From Pelagibacterium luteolum (GTDB lineage Bacteria > Pseudomonadota > Alphaproteobacteria > Rhizobiales > Devosiaceae): a stretch of 64,000 nt of DNA. The notes below the pieces were generated by a model. It searched no databases. It was given only the letters and a program-made list of their open reading frames with translations, and was not told the origin of the DNA. This document shows positions 53,955 to 62,800 of the stretch, in pieces. The DNA is taken from assembly GCF_900100665.1 (NCBI RefSeq), contig NZ_FNCS01000003.1, forward strand, positions 372,001 to 436,000, in the 5' to 3' direction. Both the position numbers and the translations under genes were made by a program. Each line of letters starts with the position of its first letter. Positions within the stretch are counted from its first letter, which is position 1.

Positions 53955-54206
53955 TTATTCCACGATCGGTGTGCGCTTCATCGACTCCACAATCCGATAC
54001 ATCAACGATTGAAGCAGCACGTCCGATAGCTGCGGGTACATCTCGTCTAGTTCGGCGTAAGTGAAATCGTGTAACTGATCGACGACCTTAAAGGGGTTTT
54101 GCTCCTTGAGCTGCTCGATGACAGCCGGATCATTCTGAAGCGTTTCGGCCGCTGACATTCCGGCCATCGCCAGTAGTGAAAGAGAAGCGAGAAAGGTTCG
54201 TTTCAT
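53955..54206 (-). CDS. Small secreted protein of unknown function
   Basis: 83 residues from the ATG at 54206 (GGAG 5 bases upstream; a GTG at 54212 would add two residues). The first 20 residues are a signal peptide, KRTFLASLSLLAMAGMSAAE. The mature part of about 63 residues is acidic and mostly helical, without Cys, and I do not recognise it. It is divergent from the XRE regulator and shares its inverted-repeat operator, so it is probably under that regulator. A proper terminator follows, which argues that the gene is real. Confidence 0.7.
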   Translation of the reverse strand: MKRTFLASLSLLAMAGMSAAETLQNDPAVIEQLKEQNPFKVVDQLHDFTYAELDEMYPQLSDVLLQSLMYRIVESMKRTPIVE

Positions 54207-54216
54207 GGGCACTCCG

Positions 54217-54244
54217 TGTAATGTCTACAATAATAGACATTACA
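54217..54244. promoter_or_regulatory. Perfect 11-bp inverted repeat, operator of the XRE regulator
   Basis: TGTAATGTCTA and TAGACATTACA are perfect inverted copies separated by CAATAA. The repeat abuts the start of the secreted-protein gene (10 bases) and lies 80 bases before the XRE gene. A second, controller-box-like element GACTATAGT is at 54277-54285. Spacing between the two is as expected for an autoregulated controller promoter. Confidence 0.7.
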
Positions 54245-54323
54245 GTCATGCCGTCAGTGCGTAAACCAGAAATGTCGACTATAGTGGATAGCTGGGAACG
54301 CGCCCTAGTCCGAGTTTGCGGGC

Positions 54324-54530
54324 ATGAGACTGGCGCAAATTTTCGGCAGAAACGTACGGAAAGCCCGATTGGCTAAGGGCTGGTCACAGGAACAGCTTGC
54401 CTTTGAAGCTAACCTGCAGCGCAGCTATATCAGCGAGATCGAGACTGGCAAACGCAACCCCACGCTCGATGTGGTGGAGACCATAGCACGGGTGTTGGAG
54501 GTTCGAGTAATAGAGCTGCTAGCGGAGTAG
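54324..54530 (+). CDS. Small XRE/Cro-type regulator resembling restriction controller proteins
   Basis: 68 residues consisting of a single helix-turn-helix domain: RLAKGWSQEQLAFEANLQRSY with ISEIETGKRNPTLDVVETIA. The LAFEA..L.R.YISEIE pattern and the size are those of C-proteins that time restriction-modification operons, but also of other small XRE repressors. No methylase or restriction gene is nearby. A perfect inverted repeat and a GACTATAGT element upstream are likely autoregulatory sites. The next ORF follows after 12 bases and is probably co-transcribed. Confidence 0.85.
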   Translation: MRLAQIFGRNVRKARLAKGWSQEQLAFEANLQRSYISEIETGKRNPTLDVVETIARVLEVRVIELLAE

Positions 54531-54542
54531 AGGAGCATCGAC

Positions 54543-54809
54543 GTGAAGCGCGATCCCAAAATCATAACATCTGACCTTTCGAAGACAGTGTCAAAGGACG
54601 GCGTTGTCGTTGAAGTTCATATCTTCCGATTAGAAAAAGAAACTGGCTGGGCACTCGAAGTCGTCAACGAAAATAATACCTCCACCACATGGGACGATCT
54701 TTTTCCGTCCGACGAGGCAGCGTTTGCAGAGTTTACGCGGGTTGTTACTGAAGAGGGTATCGAAGCGTTTATGGACGGTTTGAATGTGGTGCCGTTCCAA
54801 CGGCAGTGA
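54543..54809 (+). CDS. Hypothetical protein downstream of the XRE regulator
   Basis: 88 residues with a GTG start preceded by GAGGAG (54531-54536), a good ribosome site. The sequence (VVVEVHIFRLEKETGWALEV, NTSTTWDDLFPSDEAAFAEF) suggests a small alpha/beta protein, strongly acidic in the C-terminal half. I do not recognise a family. Similar two-gene pairs of an XRE protein and a small acidic protein occur in mobile elements. The region between 54810 and 54992 shows no gene. Confidence 0.65.
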   Translation: MKRDPKIITSDLSKTVSKDGVVVEVHIFRLEKETGWALEVVNENNTSTTWDDLFPSDEAAFAEFTRVVTEEGIEAFMDGLNVVPFQRQ

Positions 54810-54992
54810 CGAGAAAAGTCCGCGCTGCGGACCTCAGCGTGATGGATAGGGCGAGTTTTTAATGGAAAGAGCGGGGTGATTTCCTGCCTGTCCGCTGTGC
54901 TGCTCCAATGGTAAGAATTAGACACTAAGGTCGTTTCGACTATCTTGGTCTGCTCCTTCAAGGTCGAGACAACGATATCCTGGAGACAAATT

Positions 54993-55214
54993 TTGAGCAG
55001 CGGTAGAACCACTCGCAAGTACGACCTGAAAGCTTTGCTCACTGAATTGGTGGCGACCGAGCAGGGTATCATTGAGGTGTATCTATTCGGTTCCCGGGCA
55101 TACCGCACCGGAAGCCATCGGTCGGACTGCGACCTAATTGTCCGCATTCCTTCTCTTCGTCATCTACCTAAAGGAGGGCACAGTCGACGTCGACGGTCCG
55201 AAGTGGGGGGCTGA
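54993..55214 (+). pseudogene. Nucleotidyltransferase (MNT-type) remnant
   Basis: 73 residues from a TTG with GGAG 7 bases upstream. The active-site motif of minimal nucleotidyltransferases is clear: VYLFGSRAYRTGSHRSDCDL, i.e. GSRA followed by the metal-binding D-x-D. After LIVRI the frame runs into basic low-quality sequence and stops, so the rest of the fold is missing; a neighbouring frame stays open to a stop at ~55272 and might hold the displaced tail. MNT domains usually pair with a HEPN partner as toxin-antitoxin modules; no HEPN gene was seen. Confidence 0.6.
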
Positions 55215-55421
55215 GTTCTCGTATCAAGCCAGCCTGCCGCGCGTTTTGACGATGGTTGTGCCCGTCCCGTGAGGGCATCTAGAACTTCATCGCCAAGGGT
55301 CGAATACCTGTTCCGTCCCTTGCGCAGTCCTCCGCCTCGCATCACGCTCTTTGTCAGGATCGGGCAAGCGACGACGCTCTCGATAGCTGCGGCAACATTA
55401 TTGCCGGGCAGCTTGTGAGCG

Positions 55422-56120
55422 TTACCTGCAGATCACCGGCGGGTGCGCTGCATCAGCCATCGGTGCGACGGACACACGAATTTCGGTTACCGAGGACCTG
55501 GTTGCAAAAAACTGCCATCCGCTTGGGGCTCCTCTTCCGCCGAAATACACGAGCTGAATGAACGGCAAATTTCGGGTGCCTCGCAGCTCAACCTCAATGA
55601 CGGTTTTTGCGTCGGATCCCGTAATGTCTGTAGCAATACTTTTTCCGAGCTCCAATTTTTCATCTTTGTTCTTGGGCCCTGAGTAGCCGAAACGCTCCCG
55701 CACACGGGTCATACTGACCTCTATGGCACTCGCAAATTCAGCTGCCGTGGCATTAGCTAGATGCGCGAGTTCAATAAGTTCCCCATACTTCTGAACTTGC
55801 GAGCGCTGAACCGCGCCATTGTCGTCCCTGACATCGTCGAATGCGAGGCGAGCAATTCGCTGATAAACGGAGGTTGTACTCTTTACTGTTGCCCCGACCT
55901 CTTTCAGTTTGGCATCCACCAGTGCCGGATTGGCCGCATAGTCCAGGGTGAAAGCGTAAAGGGCTTTACCAAACTCTGCTGTCGACCTTGTGGCCCGAAG
56001 GGTTGCAGCGTCCGCTTTGTGGCGAGCGGCCAGGTGCGAGCGCTCATCAGCGACGGCAGCGCGAGCCAATTTTTTCAGGTCGTTAAACCTGTCTTTCGAA
56101 ATTACCAACGCCCTCTGCAT
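55422..56120 (-). CDS. Hypothetical protein
   Basis: 232 residues from the ATG at 56120, chosen for its strong purine-rich ribosome site (GGAGGGGGAGC). A long helical N-terminal half rich in Ala, Lys and Arg (FNDLKKLARAAVADERSHLA) is followed by a C-terminal beta-rich segment (IEVELRGTRNLPFIQLVYFG). No signal peptide or membrane segment. Family not recognised. Divergent from the next hypothetical gene. Confidence 0.65.
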   Translation of the reverse strand: MQRALVISKDRFNDLKKLARAAVADERSHLAARHKADAATLRATRSTAEFGKALYAFTLDYAANPALVDAKLKEVGATVKSTTSVYQRIARLAFDDVRDDNGAVQRSQVQKYGELIELAHLANATAAEFASAIEVSMTRVRERFGYSGPKNKDEKLELGKSIATDITGSDAKTVIEVELRGTRNLPFIQLVYFGGRGAPSGWQFFATRSSVTEIRVSVAPMADAAHPPVICR

Positions 56121-56284
56121 GCTCCCCCTCCACGCTGCGAATCTGAGGCCTAACGTTCCAGCAGGGGCCTCGATTGGCAATCAGAGAACGGAAATATTTC
56201 CCGAGAAACATTTCGCAGTTGCCCTTGATGTTCAACTGACCTCGGCTATCAATAAGCTTTTGTACGAGAATATGGGTGGCAATT

Positions 56285-57022
56285 ATGAATGTTTTTCAGA
56301 CGCGAGAAGAACTACATCGTGAGTTGGCGCTCGCATCCACCCAACAGGCAGTAGATCGATGGCTCAAACATTCAGAACCCAACATCGAGACGCTTGCCCA
56401 AAATTGTTTCGAACGAAATACTGCGCGTTCATTTCGGTTTAAAAAACTCGACATCACAGACGTCCAGCCTACTGCTGTATTTAGACGATGGGCTGTCCCC
56501 TACCTAACTGGAAATGCTCCAACAATTCTAGGTTTCACTAAGCCATATCAGGTTCGTGAGCTAGTTCACGATGCATCCAGCACGCTCCAGTCAGCCTTTT
56601 ATCGGGACACCCGCGAACGATATGAGATGGACTATGGACGAGCGGCAAAAGTAGTGAACTTGGCTCTAAAACACCTAATATGCCTGGCCCACGTATCTCC
56701 AGCGCGACGCAGCGCACTGTTCGAAATCCTAGATATCCCCCTGGACAAGTACACGCTGGGAATGCTGCGCCCGTTATTGCCTAACGGACTACTTCCTCGA
56801 AACCCATCAATGGGAGACGTAAAAACTCGCGCAAACTATATCTCGATCCAAAAAGCCATACGCCAGTTATGCAACCCAGAATTTTCTCCGATGCATTACG
56901 AAGTATACGCCTACAATATCGGCAGTGCTCAAGCTGCCAAAGCGAAGGCTGCGAAAAAGGCTGCAGCGGCAGGTACAACAACATCAACGGCCGGAGCAAT
57001 CTCTTCTAGCGTCAAAATATAA
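56285..57022 (+). CDS. Hypothetical protein with Ala/Lys-rich tail
   Basis: 245 residues from the ATG at 56285 (GGGTGG upstream; a GTG at 56276 adds three residues). Mostly helical; internal text such as FRRWAVPYLTGNAPTILGF and YEMDYGRAAKVVNLALKHL is not one I recognise. The C-terminus turns into a low-complexity Ala/Lys stretch (AQAAKAKAAKKAAAAG) followed by Thr/Ser. Codon use is AT-shifted against the chromosome, consistent with acquired DNA. Confidence 0.65.
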   Translation: MNVFQTREELHRELALASTQQAVDRWLKHSEPNIETLAQNCFERNTARSFRFKKLDITDVQPTAVFRRWAVPYLTGNAPTILGFTKPYQVRELVHDASSTLQSAFYRDTRERYEMDYGRAAKVVNLALKHLICLAHVSPARRSALFEILDIPLDKYTLGMLRPLLPNGLLPRNPSMGDVKTRANYISIQKAIRQLCNPEFSPMHYEVYAYNIGSAQAAKAKAAKKAAAAGTTTSTAGAISSSVKI

Positions 57023-57148
57023 GAGATTCAGCAGTTCCTGACATCCTTGGCTAAGCCATTGTGTCTAATGACATCCAGAAAACGGTCGCTTCCTGGCCAG
57101 CCTGAAAACATCATTGTTTGTTGGTTCAACCCACAAAAGGTGATGTCC

Positions 57149-57739
57149 ATGAAGCAGGCAAGGGTGCTGACGGACGCGGAATTGAAACGGGTCCTGGCGC
57201 TGTGCGATAGTCACACACAGGGCAAGCGCAATCGACTGGCGGTGCTGCTCTCGCATTACGCGGGCTTGCGGGTAGGAGAGATCGCCAGTTTGAAATGGTC
57301 GGATGTGCTGAACTCGGACGGCACAATCAGAGACCAGTTCTACCTCAAAGCCGAAAACACAAAATCCAAAGAGGCACGCGCTGTGCACCTTAACGATCGT
57401 TTGCAGCGGGAACTTCGGCAATGGAAATCTTGCCTGAGGCAAGTTACGACAGATGGTCCGATCATTCCCTCGCAAAAGCGATCCAAGCACTACAACAGCG
57501 AGCTGGGACATTTCTCCGCTAACAGTCTTTGCCAGCTGTTTGCACGCATATATTCGGCAGCTGGCGTTGACGGGGCTAGCTCACACAGCGGGCGGAGGTG
57601 GTTCATTACCCGGTTGGCGCATTCCGGTGTTTCGCCGAAGGTCATAATGACGTTAGCCGGACACAAAAGTCTCGCCACCACGCAACGCTACATCGACATA
57701 AATGACGAGATGATGGCTAACGCGGTAGGCAGGCTATAG
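57149..57739 (+). CDS. Compact tyrosine recombinase (catalytic domain only)
   Basis: 196 residues from the ATG at 57149 (AAAGG 8 bases before; ATG 57143 also possible). Complete catalytic set: Arg I in AGLRVGEIASLKW, the beta-hairpin Lys region, H-x-x-R in SHSGRRWFITRL, and LAGHKSLATTQRYI with the second His and the nucleophilic Tyr. The N-terminal arm-binding and core-binding domains of ordinary integrases are lacking. Such short recombinases occur on plasmids and genomic islands. It may mobilise part of the island or resolve dimers. Confidence 0.88.
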   Translation: MKQARVLTDAELKRVLALCDSHTQGKRNRLAVLLSHYAGLRVGEIASLKWSDVLNSDGTIRDQFYLKAENTKSKEARAVHLNDRLQRELRQWKSCLRQVTTDGPIIPSQKRSKHYNSELGHFSANSLCQLFARIYSAAGVDGASSHSGRRWFITRLAHSGVSPKVIMTLAGHKSLATTQRYIDINDEMMANAVGRL

Positions 57740-57860
57740 GCGGCTGAATGACATAGCCGAGCCCTGCACCTCCGCAACTTTTCTGTGCCTACTACGACAT
57801 CTTGGGTAGAAAAAGACGACTCATCACCCTAGCCTTAGACAACAACGGCGGGCAGGCGAA

Positions 57861-59204
57861 ATGCTGAAAAACTGGAAGCTGCAAAATTTCAAATCGTATC
57901 GTAACGAGCAAAACATTGAGCTAGCCCCAATTACTATTTTAGCCGGAGCAAACAGCAGCGGAAAAAGCACAATAATCCAAAGTATTCTTCTTCTAAAGCA
58001 GACGCTTCAATACGGCTCGCAAAACCGTCCGCTGACACTAAATGGGCCCTTATTACGACTCGGCAGTTTCAATGACATACGAAGCATAGGCAGCGAGGCT
58101 GAACCTCTCAGGATCAGCTTCACATATGAAAATGAAATCGAGGAAGCTGACGGTATCTACCCGTCCGTTTGGCAAAGTAGTTTTAAGCGCCGCAGCTTGG
58201 GAAGCGGAGACACAGGCTTACGCACGATAGCGCTGGACGTGACTTTTGGGGACGGCTCAGAAGGAGCACCGACACTGCCAGGGACGACGAGCGGCGCCAG
58301 TCTTGCACCAGCAATTGAATCCTCGAAGTTAGTTGTCACCCAGCACACCGACGAAGACATCTTGCAGGATCGATTTGCGGTGCTAACCGGACGCGATACG
58401 GCAGACACATCTCTTCCGAATTTGCCATTCTACCTTAAAGTGGACCCCGATAGCGAGTTGGAAATATTCGATGGGCGGCCAAAGGCATCAATCGTAGGTG
58501 GATTTCCTTCGCACTTTCTTCCCTCATTTTCGGTCGTAAGCTTCGATGCCGGAGCCCAACGAGCAAAAGAACAAGCGGAAGCAATTTTTTCCTTTCACGC
58601 CACCGCCTTGACTATTCGGAGGAGTGCACGCGATGCTCTGGATCAAGAAATAGTTGGTATTGTAAGACGGTGGTTAGAACAGCGAGGAGCTCACTTACCT
58701 GATGATGCTTCCACAATAGGGGAAATCCAACAAGCTTTATTGCCCTTCGCGCCACGGAGAAGAGGCCTTCTCGCATTGGGTGATTTATTTTCAGACAAAG
58801 AGCAAGATTCTGATCTAGCGGCATTGGAACGAGAGGTCACCGCTACAATGGTAGAGTCGGCCGAGTCAGAGAGAACGTTCGATGTCTCTACGCCTAGACT
58901 CGTAAATCTCGCCAGCGATTTTCTCAGGGATTATTTTCAACAAGGAGTGCGATATCTTGGACCCTTGCGGGACAGTCCTCGCCCCGTTTATCAACCGGAA
59001 GCGTTAGAAAGTACCACTGACGTTGGATATCGTGGAGAGCACACCGCTGCAGTTTTAGACCTAAACAGCAACTCAACTGTTCAATATTTCTCGCCACCTA
59101 GCGGAGGCTTTGAGAATGACTACATCGCTATCACGCGGAAAAAAACCGCCTCACTTCATGATGCCGTAGTGCAGTGGATGGCTTATCTAGGTGTAGGTGA
59201 ATAG
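57861..59204 (+). pseudogene. AAA-family ATPase with OLD/DUF3696-like N-terminus, C-terminus lost
   Basis: 447 residues. N-terminal KNWKLQNFKSYRNEQNIELA and Walker A LAGANSSGKSTIIQS are typical of SMC/OLD-like ATPases of the DUF3696 group, many of which are in defence islands. Two-thirds of the protein reads well, but it stops in WMAYLGVGE with no ABC signature, Walker B (D-E before LHP) or H-loop, which such proteins need. The stop codon lies at the point where the oppositely oriented integrase also ends, so the C-terminus was deleted. Very AT-rich for this window. Confidence 0.8.
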
Positions 59205-59768
59205 AGAGCGCAAGAGAGACGCTTCCTTGCGCAAACAGCTTAGCGTGGGCTGTTCATGCTTGGCTGGTCGGCTTAGGCGCTTCCCGCCACGCTCATACTC
59301 GATGTACCGAACGTCCTTGCCCGGTCCGGTCACCCAATAGGCTTTGCGCCAAACCTGGTAGCGCTGAATTTCACCGCTGGTAATGGCATCGATTGGCCTC
59401 TTGCCGAAATAAGCAATGAAATAGCGTTCGATTATCGGTGGATAGTCGCGCTCCACATAAGGCTTGGCCTCCCCTGCCGCCACTTGGGCTTTCAGATCAG
59501 CACTATATTCCCGCGCAACCTTTTCGAACGAGGATTTGACCGCAAGCAGGCCCTCCTCTGCACGCAGAACAGCGCGCTGATGCTCTCTCTGTGCCAATTG
59601 CAGGGCTTCAGCTTCATCAGCTGTCCCTAGCGGCATTCTGATTTGGCCCTGCCCTTTGATCGAAAAGCGCACCCAGTAATTTGGGCTGTCCTTGCGCTGG
59701 AAAACCTTTGGCTCTGTCGCCTCTGTTTTCGCCAATTTCAGCTCCCCCAAAAGCTTATGTTGGTGCAA
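59187..59768 (-). pseudogene. Phage-type integrase fragment, catalytic domain lost
   Basis: 193 residues comprising only the arm/core-binding part: PNYWVRFSIKGQGQIRMPLG, a long helix around residues 70-110, SAM-like domain with DYPPIIERYFIAYFGKRPID and SGEIQRYQVWRKAYW. Homologous integrases continue after LRKEASLLRSLF into the catalytic domain; here three foreign residues and a stop follow, encoded by the antisense of the cut ATPase gene. Its start faces the 3' end of tRNA-Met 166 bases away, the normal position for a tRNA-integrating element. Confidence 0.85.
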
Positions 59769-59783
59769 GCGCGTGCTTGGAGT

Positions 59784-59860
59784 GTGCTAGCACGGCTTCC
59801 CCCGCGCAGCTAAGCCATTGATTTTCAAGAGCTCAAAATCCACGTGCTAACCACGTGCTA
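59784..59860. repeat. GTGCTA repeats between integrase and tRNA-Met
   Basis: CCACGTGCTA occurs twice in tandem (59840-59849 and 59851-59860, period 11), and the dyad GTGCTAGCAC is at 59784-59793. Short repeats spaced by about one helical turn beside an integrase gene resemble arm-type integrase-binding sites. Confidence 0.4.
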
Positions 59861-59893
59861 CTATGCATGGGCACGAACTGGGTGTCACCCGAT

Positions 59894-59912
59894 TTTGCAG
59901 TCCGACTGCAAA
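59894..59912 (-). other. Perfect dyad downstream of tRNA-Met
   Basis: TTTGCAGTC and GACTGCAAA are perfect 9-bp arms around a single base, 22 bases beyond the tRNA 3' end. There is no T tract. It may be a transcript-end hairpin or part of the old attachment region. Confidence 0.4.
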
Positions 59913-59934
59913 GCACTGATTTATATGAGATTTT

Positions 59935-60011
59935 TGGTAGCGGAGGAGGGACTTGAACCCCCGACACGCGGATTATGATTCCGCTGCTCTAACCAGCTGA
60001 GCTACTCCGCC
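59935..60011 (-). tRNA. tRNA-Met (anticodon CAT)
   Basis: 77 bases including an encoded CCA. Acceptor arm GGCGGAG pairs with CTCCGCT (first pair G-U), D arm AGCTCAGCTGGTTAGAGC, anticodon stem GCGGA/TCCGC with loop ATCATAA (CAT at 34-36), T arm GGGGGTTCAAGTCCC. The 5' G-G rather than C-G start and the ordinary anticodon stem indicate elongator tRNA-Met, although a lysidine-modified tRNA-Ile2 has the same anticodon. Its 3' end faces the island and is the likely integration site. Confidence 0.95.
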
Positions 60012-60080
60012 CCAGATGAGGCCGCCGCGCTAAGATTGGCGGCTGGCGCCCGCCGGAAGGGGCGGACAGCACGGCGCTTA

Positions 60081-61556
60081 TTAGGGACCGGCGGTCGTGC
60101 TGTCAAGCGCAACGCTGGCCCCGATTGCGCTTTCCACGTGATCGCGGATCATCGCCAGATCACGCACGAAGCGATCCCGCTCCAAAGCTGCCTTTTCGCG
60201 GTCGGGGAGCCGCAAGAGATAGGACGGATGAATGGTCACGAACACAATGGTCCCATCCTCGATAGGTATCGGCGCCCCGCGCATTTTCGCGATCGTCGCG
60301 CCCGGCCCCAAAAGGCTCCTCGCCGCGGTCGCCCCCATCGCAACGATCACCTTGGGCCGAACCAGCGCGATTTCCTGATCGAGCCAGAACCGGCATGCAT
60401 TGACCTCGCCCGGCTTGGGGGTCTGGTGAATGCGCCGCTTGCCGCGCGGCACGAATTTGAAATGCTTGACCGCATTGGTGATGAACAACTTGGCCCTGTC
60501 GATCCCCACCTCTCCAAGGGCCGCATCGAACACCTGCCCCGCCGGCCCGACGAATGGCTGGCCAGCGATATCCTCGCTGTCGCCCGGTTGCTCGCCTACC
60601 ATCATCACGCTCGCGTCCGACGGCCCGACGCCAAACACGGCTTGCGTCGCGTTCTGATAAAGCGGGCATCTTGTGCAACCCTGAACCGCTTGTGCCGCAT
60701 CGCCGAGGCTCTCGAACCGATCGACCGGTCCACCCGCCTCCGGCACGACCCGCGCGGCCTGCTTGAGATGCCGTGATGGCGGCTGGCTGGCGCCCGATGC
60801 GATCATTTCGGCCTCGCGCGCCTGCGCGGTCTTGATCATCCCGTCGATGAGCCCGGCTTCGGGCAGATTGCGCCAATATTTGCGCGGCATCTCCGAGGTC
60901 ATCGCCGAAACCTTGAGCCGCGCCGGATTGAAGATCGAGGCGAAATAGGTGCGCCACGCGTCTTCGAGCGCATCGTCGGACGGCACGTCCCTCTTCTGCG
61001 CCCCCGGCCCGAAGCTGAGCGTTTTCCTGTCCCAGAACGCCGACCGATAGGGCGTTAAAATCGCCCATTCCATTCCGGCAAACCGCTCGGCAAAAAATGG
61101 CGCGGTGCGCTCGAGGGTAAAATGGTCGGGTTCGAACCATGCGGCGAACCGCTCATTGCTATCGTCGATCGCACGAAACCGAACGAACGCCTTCATCTTG
61201 TGGCTGTCGCGCTTCACCGCCTTCATGAGCCGCGTCAACATCACGATGTCGGGGTCCGACGCGACACTCAACAGCCCCCTGTCATCACCCAGCCGATAGG
61301 CAAGCCGGTAGAGCAGATCGAAACGTCTTGGATCGGCATGACAGAGCGCCCGTTCGGCGGCGGCGATGAAATCCGGCGGCACGCGTACCGGGCGCGTCTC
61401 GTCCGGCAGATCGAGCGCATCGCCAAACAGCGCCTCGGGATCGCCCTCCTGCAACCAGATGACCGCCTCGGGCGCAACCCCTGCCGCCAGCAGCGGCCGC
61501 ACTGTATCGCGCCAGGGCTTGAGTTCGTTAAGCGTCGGAACGAGAACCCGATACAT
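60081..61556 (-). CDS. udgX: UdgX-family uracil-DNA binding/excising protein fused to DUF4130 domain
   Basis: 491 residues. Residues 1-250 are the DUF4130/TIGR03915-type DNA-metabolism domain (MKAVKRDSHKMKAFVRFRAI, NPARLKVSAMTSEMPRKYW). The rest is a family X uracil-DNA glycosylase: GEQPGDSEDIAGQPFVGPAG at 321-340, TNAVKHFKF, and KRRIH at 373-377, where the His of UdgX forms a covalent bond with the abasic sugar. Candidate cluster Cys are C294, C297 and C388. It removes or traps uracil in DNA. Encoded 3 bases after the radical-SAM partner, so under the same SOS-box promoter. Confidence 0.94.
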   Translation of the reverse strand: MYRVLVPTLNELKPWRDTVRPLLAAGVAPEAVIWLQEGDPEALFGDALDLPDETRPVRVPPDFIAAAERALCHADPRRFDLLYRLAYRLGDDRGLLSVASDPDIVMLTRLMKAVKRDSHKMKAFVRFRAIDDSNERFAAWFEPDHFTLERTAPFFAERFAGMEWAILTPYRSAFWDRKTLSFGPGAQKRDVPSDDALEDAWRTYFASIFNPARLKVSAMTSEMPRKYWRNLPEAGLIDGMIKTAQAREAEMIASGASQPPSRHLKQAARVVPEAGGPVDRFESLGDAAQAVQGCTRCPLYQNATQAVFGVGPSDASVMMVGEQPGDSEDIAGQPFVGPAGQVFDAALGEVGIDRAKLFITNAVKHFKFVPRGKRRIHQTPKPGEVNACRFWLDQEIALVRPKVIVAMGATAARSLLGPGATIAKMRGAPIPIEDGTIVFVTIHPSYLLRLPDREKAALERDRFVRDLAMIRDHVESAIGASVALDSTTAGP

Positions 61557-61559
61557 CGA

Positions 61560-62798
61560 TCAAAACAACGACAATTGCGCCGGCTTTGGCGTCAGCCGCG
61601 CCTTGAGATGCGCGCTGTCGAGCGCCTTGCCCGGCGTCCAGTCGATCGTCTGGATGAAAGGCCGCACCTTCTCCAAACTCGCGCATAGCCGAGCCATATC
61701 GTCGAGCCGCAACCCGTGATGCCGCCGCGTCGATAGGATCCGGTCCACCGCCCGCGTCCCAAGGCCCGGCACGCGCAACAGCATGGCGCGATCGGCGCTG
61801 TTGACGTCGACCGGAAACTGCCCGCGCGATTTCAGCGCCCACGCGAGCTTGGGATCGATATCGAGATCGAGCATCCCCGCCTCGCTCGTCCCGGCAATCT
61901 CATCGACATCGAACCCATAAAACCGCATCAGCCAGTCGGCCTGATACAAACGGTGCTCACGCATCAGGGGCGGCCGTGAAATCGGCAGTTTGGCGCTTGC
62001 ATCGGGAATGGGCGAAAACGCCGAATAATAAACGCGCTTCAGCCGATACCCGGCATAAAGCGCCGCACTGCGCCCTAAAATCGTCGTGTCGCTCGAAACA
62101 TCCGCGCCCACGATCATCTGCGTTGATTGCCCGGCGGGCGCAAAGGCCTTGGGCTTGGCGCGCGCCTTTTTCTCGGGCTGCCCCTCTTCCCAATTAGTTT
62201 TCACCCGTGCCATCGCCGTACGGATTTCTCCCGGGCGCTTTTCGGGCGCAAACTGCGACAGGCCCTCATCGGTCGGCATTTCGATATTGGTCGACAGCCG
62301 ATCGGCATAATGGCCCGCCAGCCGCAACAATTCGGGCGCCGCGTTAGGAATGATCTTGAGATGGATATAGCCGGCAAACCCGTGCTCTTCGCGTAAGCTC
62401 TTGGCCACGCGCACCATCTCTTCCATCGTATAGTCGGGCGATCGGATGATCCCCGAGGATAAGAACAGCCCCTCGATGTAATTGCGCTTATAAAAATCGA
62501 GGGTAAGCTTCACGACCTCCTCGACCGAAAACCGGGCCCGCGCCACGTTGGAGGACGATCGGTTGACGCAATAAACACAGTCGTAAACGCAAAAATTGGT
62601 CAAAAGGATTTTCAGAAGCGAGATGCATCGCCCGTCCGGCGCATAGGAATGACAGATGCCGCTGCCCGGCGCCGTGGAGCCGATCCCACCCGTCGCCTTG
62701 GCATTGCGCCGCTCCGATCCGCTCGATGCGCAGGAGGCATCGTATTTTGCGGCATCGGACAAGATTGCAAGTTTACGCGTGAGGGTAAGCTGGGCCAT
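61560..62798 (-). CDS. Putative DNA modification/repair radical SAM protein (TIGR03916 type)
   Basis: 412 residues. The radical-SAM cysteines C70, C74 and C77 stand in TNFCVYDCVYCVNR. TNIEMPTDEGLSQFAPEKRP and the C-terminal helix-hairpin-helix LLRVPGLGTRAVDRIL (DNA binding) are typical of this uncharacterised family, which is nearly always next to the DUF4130/UdgX gene. The reaction is unknown; a role in repair of damaged bases is inferred from the partner and the DNA-binding tail. An SOS box lies 3 bases upstream of the ATG. Confidence 0.92.
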   Translation of the reverse strand: MAQLTLTRKLAILSDAAKYDASCASSGSERRNAKATGGIGSTAPGSGICHSYAPDGRCISLLKILLTNFCVYDCVYCVNRSSSNVARARFSVEEVVKLTLDFYKRNYIEGLFLSSGIIRSPDYTMEEMVRVAKSLREEHGFAGYIHLKIIPNAAPELLRLAGHYADRLSTNIEMPTDEGLSQFAPEKRPGEIRTAMARVKTNWEEGQPEKKARAKPKAFAPAGQSTQMIVGADVSSDTTILGRSAALYAGYRLKRVYYSAFSPIPDASAKLPISRPPLMREHRLYQADWLMRFYGFDVDEIAGTSEAGMLDLDIDPKLAWALKSRGQFPVDVNSADRAMLLRVPGLGTRAVDRILSTRRHHGLRLDDMARLCASLEKVRPFIQTIDWTPGKALDSAHLKARLTPKPAQLSLF

Positions 62799-62800
62799 TT

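Larger units (their letters stand above)
52622..59934. mobile_element. Degraded accessory island between dnaE2 remnant and tRNA-Met
   Basis: Boundaries are the dnaE2 breakpoint and the 3' end of tRNA-Met. Contents are mostly hypothetical genes, visibly more AT-rich with different codon use, plus two tyrosine recombinases (one cut), a cut ATPase and a nucleotidyltransferase remnant. The integrase fragment lies next to the 3' end of the tRNA, the usual orientation for an element integrated there. No duplicated tRNA 3' end was found at the left boundary, so the element is no longer intact. Confidence 0.65.

Noticed and set aside
54617-55147. 176-codon minus-strand frame across the island
   Set aside because: It overlaps two better supported plus-strand genes, has no ribosome site or recognisable motif, and its composition is irregular.
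57149-59768. Idea that the compact recombinase is the missing catalytic half of the cut integrase
   Set aside because: It is in the opposite orientation, has its own ribosome site and a complete catalytic set, and its N-terminus does not continue the integrase sequence.
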